Assembly: GCA_016213305.1 (NCBI GenBank)
Contig: JACRAV010000210.1
Coordinates: 1-14,680, forward strand
DNA from: Candidatus Zixiibacteriota bacterium
GTDB taxonomy: Bacteria > Zixibacteria > MSB-5A5 > GN15 > FEB-12
Reading direction: 5' to 3'
Length of the DNA stretch: 14,680 nt
A model generated the notes under the pieces. The model was not told the DNA's origin. It did no database searches and was given only the letters and a program-made list of their open reading frames with translations. Positions 9,001-14,446 of this stretch are shown piece after piece (the first letter of the stretch is position 1; each line of letters opens with the position of its first letter). Both the position numbers and the translations under genes were made by a program.

Positions 9001-9921
9001 CAGCCAGTACACGTTATCGCTCGCGTAGTGATGGGTCGCGTAGCGCGGTTGAACATCCGCCGCGTACACCCACCGATTCAACCCCTCGCCGAAAAACAAT
9101 ATCTCGTCGGCCGCGTCAAACCGACCGTCGCCGCCGTCGTTGACGATGATGGCGATCTCGGTGAAGCCCGGACGGGGACGATTATTCAGAAATTCGTTTT
9201 GCAATCCGCCGCCGTTGAATATCCGAATCGAGTCCGATACCAAATTAGTTAGATTCACGCCCGACGATGCCAGCTGAGCACCCGTGATCCGATACACGCC
9301 GGCCTGCCGCACCCCCATTTTCACGAACTGCGCCCCCGACGAAAACGGCCCGACCGCCTGGGGGATGCCCAGCGACAGCTTTTCGGATTGTGGTGCTTTC
9401 CATTCCTTTGCCTGATCCAAATTCACCGTCGTCGCGCCCAGGACTCGATCAAACCACGGATCGGATGCGGTCGTTGAAGTTCCCGGGCGGGTGGCGCCGG
9501 AAAATATCAGTTCAATCTTCACAGAACGGAAAATCGTATTCCCGCGTACCGGGAAAATGCTCAGGGTGACCAGTGACCGTCCCCGCACCATGAATGGATT
9601 GGACAGGCGCACCAGCGGCAGATCGGCCGGACGAGTTGGCGCCACGAATGACGGCGATGAAATCGAAATAGGATCTAGCCCATCAACCGCACCGACCGTC
9701 GCTGTCCCGCCCCACGGCACCACCGCCGTCAATGTCCGCGAATAAACCGACTGAGAATCCGGGAGTGAAACTTGTATCAGATTTGTCAGATCGGCGGAAA
9801 ACTCAGCGGTCAATTGGCACGAAGTCTCTGAAGTCGGAACAGTCGTAATTCCAACCGGACCAGCTACCGCGCTGATTGAAAAGGTGAGGATTGTGGCTAA
9901 GGCAGAAAAAAACTTATACAA
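6049..9921 (-). CDS. porU: Type IX secretion system sortase, PorU-type C25 (gingipain-like) cysteine peptidase
   Basis: A 1290-residue exported protein. A signal peptide covers about residues 1-20. A long beta-rich N-terminal region reaches about 550, and a gingipain-type C25 peptidase domain spans about 560-935. The catalytic pair is visible as His804 in 'YIGHGNPDVW' and Cys839 in 'YAASCDIGFF', 35 residues apart, close to the gingipain arrangement. After Ig-like sequence, residues about 1192-1290 form a sorting-type domain opening with 'NYPNP' and containing 'GWDGRD..GDRVATGVYLYK'. In Porphyromonas gingivalis PorU sits on the cell surface with PorV, cuts the C-terminal signal off T9SS cargo and transfers the cargo to A-LPS. 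The PorV-like gene 19 bases downstream and the sorting domain on the next gene favour that role over an ordinary secreted gingipain. The start is TTG with only a weak ribosome binding site. An in-frame TAA two codons upstream leaves no earlier start, and the next Met is far inside the protein, so TTG is the only start that keeps the signal peptide. Confidence 0.85.
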   Translation of the reverse strand: MYKFFSALATILTFSISAVAGPVGITTVPTSETSCQLTAEFSADLTNLIQVSLPDSQSVYSRTLTAVVPWGGTATVGAVDGLDPISISSPSFVAPTRPADLPLVRLSNPFMVRGRSLVTLSIFPVRGNTIFRSVKIELIFSGATRPGTSTTASDPWFDRVLGATTVNLDQAKEWKAPQSEKLSLGIPQAVGPFSSGAQFVKMGVRQAGVYRITGAQLASSGVNLTNLVSDSIRIFNGGGLQNEFLNNRPRPGFTEIAIIVNDGGDGRFDAADEILFFGEGLNRWVYAADVQPRYATHHYASDNVYWLAIGGNFAGLPNRMATLDGTATGVYDTLLTTGRRFVHVEQDSTLAKSLDGYNYDYYEWYWTSSSAVTLFAPAPGAIGASGDSIAISALTSYDPYNGYVSGKVNNVPISWNCSPVGCRGAISSLNSGLNRFDLTLTPQNAGTAPAYFNWLELQYTSNLTPDADVLDFTLPNLPVRAQVSVTDQFSVTPIILTLDNAQQPAQLINPQRLAGRVTFETILTSSGPNRFLLVSPSQYKSPVSMNRVAPLDLRADVSQTDLLIVTSPSLVPALGEYTAYRLARGHRSRIVTVGDIMDNFSWGLYDPTAIRDFLKFSYENYTAPAPSAVLFVGDGNYDYLNHLGTGVPNYAPPYNMPYSFDPRGGDDNYVYFGNFGLLDGDTSYLLPDRGFDMMTARWPVKSGAEISAIVAKVRQYESADDLASWRKNVVIVADDEYSGAGIDREIDHVLQAKVLEYEHLPRLYHRNRIYLWDYPSVNRTKPAANEAIVEAFNSGALVVNYIGHGNPDVWAHEHVLERTADLPRMTNRDKLPLVYAASCDIGFFDDPRREAMGEDFLAMPSGGAIGVISAARLVFSSENAQLNRAVFDQLFRSESLSIAEALFAATRTRQYFGGIPIQKPNDRAYIYFGDPYLKLGVPRLSVAFDQRPDSLTPLAVAHVSGRIIDRSSATVNQSGTMYIDVYDSDRPKVHRLAADPDIRVDYLSGGPRLYHGSTSITGGQFAFDFVTPLDVNFGGRSARIEVYAALDSLDALGLVDSLGVRNSAAASTDSTGPAISYTVTGRSSFVTGDHVLQNDQLNVQISDPSGINLASGLGHGVTLEIDNQSDNVINLSGTFAFAPDSYTTGSTNYSFARLSPGEHSLKIKAWDNANNYSAVTLVVTVTTGGSLAINNLLNYPNPMAGWTQFYFELTSPADRLTLEIFTLSGRRIQSMDQIDLPADNYPNNAVSIGWDGRDAVGDRVATGVYLYKATAVPSAGGGPVEAFGKIVVIN

Positions 9922-9961
9922 GCGTTAATCCACAGGTTACCGGGTTGCACACCCAGCCCAT
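9914..9961 (-). other. Fifteen-codon leader ORF overlapping the porU start
   Basis: An ATG at 9961-9959 opens a reading of 15 codons (MGWVCNPVTCGLTLV) whose stop at 9916-9914 overlaps the TTG start of porU (9921-9919) in another frame. Such an overlap could couple translation of porU to a short leader. No good ribosome binding site precedes the ATG, so this may be chance. Confidence 0.2.
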
Positions 9962-10074
9962 GAACCGAGACAACCTATCGTTACGGTCAAAAGGGCCGGC
10001 AGACGTATCTACACTCTCTTTTCAATTCGTCTAAGTCCGTTAACCGTTATGCGATAGCTTGTCTCCTTTGCTGT

Positions 10075-10092
10075 ATAAGTTGCTATACTATA
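10075..10092. repeat. 18-base direct repeat, copy 1 (possible operator)
   Basis: The plus strand reads ATAAGT, two bases, CTATACTATA. It is identical to copy 2 at 10199-10216 except for the two middle bases (TG here, CA there). The core TATA-C-TATA is a short inverted repeat. This copy overlaps the -10 box and start region of the proximal porU promoter. Confidence 0.65.
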
Positions 10093-10115
10093 AACAGTTT
10101 CCGCCCCAAAGTCAA
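10087..10115 (-). promoter_or_regulatory. Proximal sigma70-like promoter for the porU operon
   Basis: Read on the minus strand, TTGACT (10115-10110) is followed by a 17-base spacer and TATAGT (10092-10087). Both boxes match the sigma70 consensus at five of six positions with ideal spacing. Transcription would start near 10080, about 160 bases before the porU start. The -10 box lies within one copy of the 18-base direct repeat. Confidence 0.7.
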
Positions 10116-10198
10116 GTCAGGGGAGGCAATTCGGTCCAATATACCGCAATCGCCGCGCCAAGATCTGCCGCCCCCTCAAAAAGGGCCTGGGTACAGGC

Positions 10199-10216
10199 AT
10201 AAGTCACTATACTATA
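10199..10216. repeat. 18-base direct repeat, copy 2 (possible operator)
   Basis: Matches copy 1 at 16 of 18 positions, 124 bases away and in the same orientation. Here the core extends to the odd-length palindrome CTATA-C-TATAG. It overlaps the -10 box of the possible distal promoter. Two copies at two promoters of one operon suggest a binding site for a regulator. Confidence 0.65.
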
Positions 10217-10235
10217 GCATCTTACGCGACATCAA
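10206..10235 (-). promoter_or_regulatory. Possible distal sigma70-like promoter for the porU operon
   Basis: On the minus strand TTGATG (10235-10230) and TATAGT (10211-10206) are 18 bases apart. The -35 match is weaker than in the proximal promoter. The -10 box again falls in a copy of the 18-base repeat, but in a different register, so the repeat itself may be an operator rather than part of the promoter. Confidence 0.45.
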
Positions 10236-10270
10236 GCCCTACCAGCGAAACTACCATGGAGACGCCAAAG

Positions 10271-10286
10271 GTGAATTTTGATTCAC
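10271..10286 (-). terminator. Small hairpin just after tnaA, weak terminator candidate
   Basis: A perfect 6-base inverted repeat, GTGAAT / ATTCAC with a 4-base loop, lies two bases beyond the tnaA stop codon. There is no U-run after the stem and the stem is AT-rich, so termination would be weak or need Rho. It may only protect the 3' end of the message. Confidence 0.3.
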
Positions 10287-10288
10287 AC

Positions 10289-11704
10289 TTACCGGCCTTT
10301 TCTACCCGCCTCCTCCGGCTTAAGCTGGGCGATTGCAAGTTCGCAGGTGAAATGACGAAGGAACTGGCTTTCCTTGACAATGGTGAATCCGGTGACCGCC
10401 GATTTGTTGCGGACAATGGTTTCCGCCGTCTCCGCCACATAATCCATGTGAGAATTTGTGTACACCCGGCGCGGTATCGCCATCCGGACCAGTTCGCGAC
10501 CGACCGACAATTTCTTGCCCGTGTTCGGATCGATCCCGCCGAACATCAGCGAACCGATTTCCACAACGCGTATCCCGCCTTCGAGATAAAACGCCACGGT
10601 CAACCCCTGACCCGGAAATTGTTCGGATGGAATCTGTGGTAGAAACTTGCCGGCATCGACAAACACCGCATGTCCACCGGTCGGCTCGATTATCGGCATC
10701 CCCGCTTCTTTGATCCTGGCGCCAAGATATGCCACTTGGCCAATTCGATATCGGAGGTAATCCTCGTTCATTACTTCTTCGAGTCCAACCGCCAGTGCCT
10801 CCAGATCGCGCCCCGCCAGACCACCGTAAGTCGGGAATCCCTCGATCAGCACCAAAAGTTCAGCCAGCCGACCGTAAAGTTGTTCGTCATTGAGCGCGAT
10901 AAATCCGCCGATATTCGCCAGCCCGTCCTTCTTGGCCGACATCATCACGCCGTCGCACAGATCGAACATCTCGGCGGCGATCTCGCGGATGCTCATCTGC
11001 GAGTACCCCGATTCCAGCTGTTTAATGAAATAACAGTTCTCGGCGAACCGGGCGCAGTCGAAGTAGAATGGTAGCTGATACCGGTGGCATATTTCCGACA
11101 CTTCGCGGATATTCGCCATCGACACCGGCTGGCCGCCGGCCGAGTTGTTGGTGACCGTCACAATCACCATGGCGATCTCTTCCCGCTTGTGGCCGGTGAT
11201 GAACTCCTCCAGCCGAGCGATATCCATATTTCCCTTGAACGGGATCGGCTGGTCTGAAAATGATTCTTTGCACGGCAAATCTATCGGGACCCCCCCCTTG
11301 TGGAGAATATTCCCGCGCGTCGTGTCAAAGTGCGTGTTGTTCAGGACATACTGCCCCTTCTTCAGTATTGTCGAAAACATCAGGTTCTCCGCCACTCTCC
11401 CCTGATGACAGGGGATCACCTTCTTTTTGCGGAAAATCGATTTCACCGTCGTTTCAAACCGGCGGAACGAATCCGCCCCGGCGTACGATTCATCCCCCAT
11501 CATGATCGCCGCCCACTGCGCGGTGGACATCGCCCCGGTGCCGGAATCGGTCAACAGATCGACATAACAATCACGGGCTTCAAGCTTGAATATGTTGTAC
11601 GACGCCGCCGTAATCCGGGCCTGTCGCTCGGCGCGGCTCAGGAGCCGAATAGGTTCGACTGACTTTATGCGAAACGGTTCGACCGGCTGGCGCGAATTGG
11701 TCAT
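10289..11704 (-). CDS. tnaA: Tryptophanase (PLP-dependent beta-eliminating lyase)
   Basis: A 471-residue cytoplasmic enzyme converting L-tryptophan to indole, pyruvate and ammonia; length and sequence fit the tryptophanase/tyrosine phenol-lyase family throughout. The PLP lysine is in 'MSAKKD' (Lys258-Lys259), and the family marks 'DLLTDSGTGAMS', 'HQGR', 'SAGGQPVS' and 'IPRRVYT' are present. Overall wording is often closer to tyrosine phenol-lyase ('EPFRIKSVE', 'YGGLAGRD'). However, three positions that set the substrate are tryptophanase-like: Asp127 where phenol-lyase has Thr124, Ile383 in 'VVEIGS' where phenol-lyase has Arg381, and His451 in 'LRHFT' where phenol-lyase has Phe448. The start at 11704 is chosen because AAGGAGG precedes it by five or six bases; an ATG five codons earlier (11719) has no such site and is itself part of it. 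It follows the asparaginase gene by 134 bases. No Trp-containing TnaC-like leader was found there. A run of eight G bases (minus strand) near 11290 stays in frame. Confidence 0.88.
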   Translation of the reverse strand: MTNSRQPVEPFRIKSVEPIRLLSRAERQARITAASYNIFKLEARDCYVDLLTDSGTGAMSTAQWAAIMMGDESYAGADSFRRFETTVKSIFRKKKVIPCHQGRVAENLMFSTILKKGQYVLNNTHFDTTRGNILHKGGVPIDLPCKESFSDQPIPFKGNMDIARLEEFITGHKREEIAMVIVTVTNNSAGGQPVSMANIREVSEICHRYQLPFYFDCARFAENCYFIKQLESGYSQMSIREIAAEMFDLCDGVMMSAKKDGLANIGGFIALNDEQLYGRLAELLVLIEGFPTYGGLAGRDLEALAVGLEEVMNEDYLRYRIGQVAYLGARIKEAGMPIIEPTGGHAVFVDAGKFLPQIPSEQFPGQGLTVAFYLEGGIRVVEIGSLMFGGIDPNTGKKLSVGRELVRMAIPRRVYTNSHMDYVAETAETIVRNKSAVTGFTIVKESQFLRHFTCELAIAQLKPEEAGRKGR

Positions 11705-11838
11705 GGTTTCCTCCTTCATCCAGGGTTAATCGAGTGCGCCCACGGAACATGAAAGGAGGATCAGGTGACGTCTTTGATTCTCAACCGATGATACTTGAGA
11801 CCAAGATGGCCGGGCGGAAATGTGTCCGAACGCATGAC

Positions 11839-12906
11839 TTACTCGACCTTTCGCAACCGAAACTCCGCGCCAATATACCCGGTCACCCGGTCGTGCGCGT
11901 TGCGAATCTCCGGTTTGACATACGACCGAAGGTGCGGATATTTCTCAATATCGGATATCACCCCCAGCTGGCGCAAGACCTCGACAACAATCGCCCCCAG
12001 CGCCCGCGAATTCCCATCGAGCACTTTGATTGCAATCCCGATCTTCGGCTCCGAAAATCCGATCGCCTGCAACGACTCCGCCCCTCCCTTGCACACGATA
12101 TTGCCGACAAACGAGCGCATCAGATTCAGATCGAGCCGCTTCTCCCCCGATACCATATGGGGATGTTCGGTGATGGCCGCCTTGAGCCGCCGAAATGCGG
12201 AACGCATTTCTTCGGTATTCCCCTCTGCGTTGGCAAACTTGCGAAAGCCAAGCGCCAGCCGCCACAGGGGAAGCGGGTAATTCGGCGCCGAGCACCCATC
12301 GATGGCCGGAATCAGCTTGTCGGAATCATACTCGCAGGCGTCGGCCAGCGCCTGTTTGACCAATTGCTGGGTGCGGCCCTTCGGATTGAGGTAATCTCCC
12401 GTCGGCTCCCCCAACAGCTTTGCCAGCGCAAGAAATCCGGAATGTTTTCCCGAACAATTGTGACGGAGCGGATCCTTGTCTTCTCCCTTTGTCGGAAAGG
12501 TCCCATTCAACTGCATGAACATCGGCACATGCGCGCCGCAATCCAGATCGGCGGGAGCATTTCCGGCGGCCTTGAGATTCGCCAGCGCGGTTTCCAGATG
12601 TTCATCGGTGCCGCTATGCGACCCGCAGAGTATGGCCAGCTGTTTGTTTGAAAACCCGAACTTGTCCGGCCCGCCCCGCATCACGAACGGTAGCGCCTGA
12701 AACGGCTTGATCGATGACCTCATCATGGTTACCAGACGTGGATCGCCCAAGTGATGAGTAATCCGGCCGGAAGCATCCACCACTGCCACGGCGGCACAGT
12801 GTTCTGCCTCAAGATGAGGGCCGCGATAGACGCGGGCCGCAATTTCCAATCCGCTGGCGGTAGCCGAAACAGAGTCGGCCGAATATTCTACGCGTTGACT
12901 ACACAT
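11839..12906 (-). CDS. L-asparaginase, Rhizobium etli ReAV type (asparaginase II family)
   Basis: A 355-residue enzyme expected to hydrolyse asparagine to aspartate and ammonia. It is not related to the E. coli AnsA/AnsB fold but to the beta-lactamase-like ReAV class. Key residues known from ReAV are recognisable at a near-constant offset of 16. These are the SxxK pair Ser64-Lys67 ('RSSIKPFQ'), Ser96 in 'CGSHSG', the zinc-site residues Cys151 and Lys154 in 'HNCSGKHSG' and Cys205 in 'DGCSAPNY', and Asp203. Lys273 in 'VCKGG' fits the second Ser-Lys tandem. There is no signal peptide, so it should be cytoplasmic. The ATG at 12906 has no clear ribosome binding site; the conserved part starts about 20 residues in, so the start is less certain than the family. 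It lies 66 bases after the preceding gene and 134 before tryptophanase, which suggests a shared role in amino-acid breakdown. Confidence 0.87.
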   Translation of the reverse strand: MCSQRVEYSADSVSATASGLEIAARVYRGPHLEAEHCAAVAVVDASGRITHHLGDPRLVTMMRSSIKPFQALPFVMRGGPDKFGFSNKQLAILCGSHSGTDEHLETALANLKAAGNAPADLDCGAHVPMFMQLNGTFPTKGEDKDPLRHNCSGKHSGFLALAKLLGEPTGDYLNPKGRTQQLVKQALADACEYDSDKLIPAIDGCSAPNYPLPLWRLALGFRKFANAEGNTEEMRSAFRRLKAAITEHPHMVSGEKRLDLNLMRSFVGNIVCKGGAESLQAIGFSEPKIGIAIKVLDGNSRALGAIVVEVLRQLGVISDIEKYPHLRSYVKPEIRNAHDRVTGYIGAEFRLRKVE

Positions 12907-12972
12907 ACTGCAAGATAACCAAGATCACTGAATTCAACCAGACCTAATTAGACCCGGCGGACTCTCGGCCCC

Positions 12973-13521
12973 CTATTTGCGGTGCATTGTCCACTTCAGG
13001 TAGGGCGAAAACGCGCCCGGTTTCCCCGGCGGAGCAAATTCAAAAGTCCCGGCTACTTTTCCATCGCCGATCTTCACATACGATAGCCGATACTGCGGGG
13101 CCTGGTCGCTTTGCTCGCTGGTGAACGACACGGTGTCCTTGTCGAGAGACACGGTCGACGTGTAGTGTATGATATGACCCTCACTATCATAATAGTCGGC
13201 CTTCAAAGTGTATATATTCGCCCAGTACATGATTAGAAGATCATCGTGGACGGTCGCAGGGTGGTCCTTCGATGCCGGTATTTCGGCGTGATTCTTTCGA
13301 ATTATCACCTTGTTCTGAAGATCGAGTGCGAACGAACATTCCCCCTTCCCCTGATCTTCGGGGTTGTCCGCCATCCAGTCACCGATCAGAAAACGGTAGT
13401 CGGCCCACTGCTCGACTACCATGGCGTCTTGCGCAGGTACCGGTGCGGCTATGCCGACTAGAAAGCATGCGGCAACCAACCAGACCGCGGATGACATTGG
13501 TCTCGAAAACTTGAACTTCAT
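12973..13521 (-). CDS. Small secreted protein of unknown function, calycin/DUF1579-like
   Basis: A 182-residue protein with a clear signal peptide (about residues 1-31, a hydrophobic run ending in 'APVPAQ'), so it is exported to the periplasm or beyond. The mature part begins with 'YRFLIGDWMAD', a phrase common at the start of DUF1579-like and nitrobindin/lipocalin-like barrels, and continues as alternating beta strands to 'YLKWTMHRK'. This resemblance rests on the motif and strand pattern only; ligand and role are unknown. The ATG at 13521 is chosen over one eleven codons upstream because AAAGGAG lies five bases before it and the signal peptide then starts properly with MKFKF. It lies 47 bases after the DUF4287-type gene. 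Confidence 0.7.
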   Translation of the reverse strand: MKFKFSRPMSSAVWLVAACFLVGIAAPVPAQDAMVVEQWADYRFLIGDWMADNPEDQGKGECSFALDLQNKVIIRKNHAEIPASKDHPATVHDDLLIMYWANIYTLKADYYDSEGHIIHYTSTVSLDKDTVSFTSEQSDQAPQYRLSYVKIGDGKVAGTFEFAPPGKPGAFSPYLKWTMHRK

Positions 13522-13568
13522 TTGAACTCCTTTAGTGGAGCTGTTGTGTAACATTATTTAGTGGCAGG

Positions 13569-14210
13569 CTACTTCTTGCCATCACTTTCGTACGCTATTG
13601 TCAGCCACTTCTTCACTTCGCCGTCGATATCCGAACGGGTCGAAATCGGTATCCGGTGCGTGATCCTGTCCCCCTTGATATACCCGCCCGTGTCGATCAG
13701 CCGTCCGGTCGCTCTGGTCTTGCCGAGCGCCAGACCAAAATCGATCCGCGTGTTGGTGGCCGCTTTTATCTGGGCGATGACATGATTCCGGTATATCGGC
13801 ACAATGGATTTTCCGGGGCTGACTCTAATGTCTTTCCCCAGCTTGAGGCAGAGCGCGACCAGGGCATTGTACACCGGCTTGAGATCGGCCTTGGCGCCGG
13901 CGTACTGCGAATCGACCAGCGCCTGCGAATCAAGTTCGCTGAATTTCACTTCCCCAAACGTTTGTGAAAAGACAAACCCGGCCTGGATCGACCCAAGACC
14001 GTGCTTCTCTTTGAGAAAGGCGATCGCCGCTTTGCGGTCGGTCAGCTTGTTCTTCTTGAGGAGCTTGCCCCAATCTTCGAGCGTCTTGCCGGTCTTGTCC
14101 TTGAGATTCTTGACCACCGCCTCTTCCATTTTCGCGGCCGGATGCGGCGAATAATCGAACTCCAGTTGGGCGGGGGGTGCTGATTTCTTTTTCTGATTCT
14201 TTCCTGTCAT
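13569..14210 (-). CDS. DUF4287/DUF5655-type protein of unknown function
   Basis: A 213-residue cytoplasmic protein with no signal peptide or membrane segment. After a Lys-rich, probably disordered start (1-20), residues about 25-85 ('TGKTLEDWGKLLKKN...AIAFLKEKHGLG') match the DUF4287 pattern: a small helical domain with a Trp in 'EDW'. Residues about 95-205 ('ADLKPVYNALVALCLKLGKDI...IDFGLAL') look like DUF5655. The two domains commonly occur together, and no function is established that I can name. The ATG at 14210 has GGAAAGAG a few bases upstream. The family is widespread in soil and environmental bacteria, and the gene has no obvious tie to its neighbours. Confidence 0.72.
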   Translation of the reverse strand: MTGKNQKKKSAPPAQLEFDYSPHPAAKMEEAVVKNLKDKTGKTLEDWGKLLKKNKLTDRKAAIAFLKEKHGLGSIQAGFVFSQTFGEVKFSELDSQALVDSQYAGAKADLKPVYNALVALCLKLGKDIRVSPGKSIVPIYRNHVIAQIKAATNTRIDFGLALGKTRATGRLIDTGGYIKGDRITHRIPISTRSDIDGEVKKWLTIAYESDGKK

Positions 14211-14252
14211 TGCTCTTTCCGTTGTGTGTCAGGCGCATGGTCCATTTCACTT

Positions 14253-14279
14253 GGTGGCCCGCCGCTTGCGGTGGGGTCC
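14253..14279. repeat. Imperfect GC-rich palindrome, possible decayed copy of the same repeat family
   Basis: The arms GGTGGCCCGCCGC and GCGGTGGGGTCC flank a central TT and pair imperfectly. The unit begins after TT and is followed by CAT, as in the better copies nearby, but the arms do not fit their frame well. Confidence 0.4.
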
Positions 14280-14289
14280 CATCATCTAT

Positions 14290-14318
14290 CCCGTCATTGC
14301 AAGCCGTGCGAAGCAATC
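14290..14318. repeat. REP-like element of the 'CGTCATTGC...GCAATC' type
   Basis: On the plus strand ATTGC (14296-14300) and GCAAT (14313-14317) form a short stem around a loop containing 'GTGCGAAG'. The whole reads CCGTCATTGC..GAAGCAATC, a pattern I recognise as a dispersed intergenic repeat in several bacterial genomes. I cannot count copies from this window. Confidence 0.5.
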
Positions 14319-14331
14319 ACTCTTCTCTTCA

Positions 14332-14359
14332 TAGGTCGGGACCCTTGTGGTCCCGACAT
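14332..14359 (+). repeat. Palindromic repeat, copy A
   Basis: The plus strand reads TAGG-TCGGG-ACCC-TT-GTGGT-CCCGA-CAT. G-TCGGG-ACC pairs with GGT-CCCGA-C as a 9-base perfect stem with a 5-base loop. It shares its frame with copy B in the opposite orientation, but has different stem bases. Confidence 0.65.
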
Positions 14360-14395
14360 CTTCTTCTCCGGCGCCGACATTTCCCCCGGGGCGCA

Positions 14396-14433
14396 ATGGC
14401 AGAACCACTTCGCTTCGCTCGGGTTCTGCCCTA
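14396..14433 (-). repeat. Palindromic repeat, copy B
   Basis: The minus strand reads TAGG-GCAGA-ACCC, a 12-base loop, GTGGT-TCTGC-CAT. The stem is again nine perfect base pairs. The loop holds GAGCGAAGCGAA, a core also typical of the GTCATTGC-type repeat. It lies 13 bases after the sucD stop codon. Confidence 0.65.
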
Positions 14434-14446
14434 CAATTACACTACC

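Larger units (their letters stand above)
9922..10288. other. 367-base regulatory spacer between tnaA and porU
   Basis: No credible gene lies here. The spacer is visibly richer in A+T than its surroundings, and holds two sigma70-like promoters reading towards porU, two copies of an 18-base direct repeat, and a small hairpin just after the tnaA stop. The transcript from the nearer promoter would have a leader of about 160 bases. I saw no recognisable riboswitch in that leader. Confidence 0.7.
14211..14446. other. Repeat-bearing spacer between sucD and the DUF4287-type gene
   Basis: No credible gene lies in these 236 bases. They are dominated by a cluster of palindromic, probably dispersed repeats, listed separately. 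None is followed by a U-run on the minus strand, so they are not classic terminators of sucD, though they could act as barriers or mRNA 3' stabilisers. Confidence 0.7.

Noticed and set aside
11289..11298. Run of eight G (minus strand) in tnaA as a phase-variation switch
   Set aside because: The frame is intact through the run (codons AAG GGG GGG GTC), and in a GC-rich gene one run of this length is not enough evidence for switching.
11705..11838. TnaC-like leader peptide upstream of tnaA
   Set aside because: Two short open frames exist (24 codons from an ATG just after the asparaginase stop, and 16 from an ATG near 11750). Neither contains Trp nor has a ribosome binding site, so tryptophan-sensing attenuation of the E. 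coli type is not supported.
14396..14433. Intrinsic terminator of sucD
   Set aside because: The hairpin is strong, but no U-run follows on the minus strand and the same frame recurs nearby in the opposite orientation, so a dispersed repeat explains it better.
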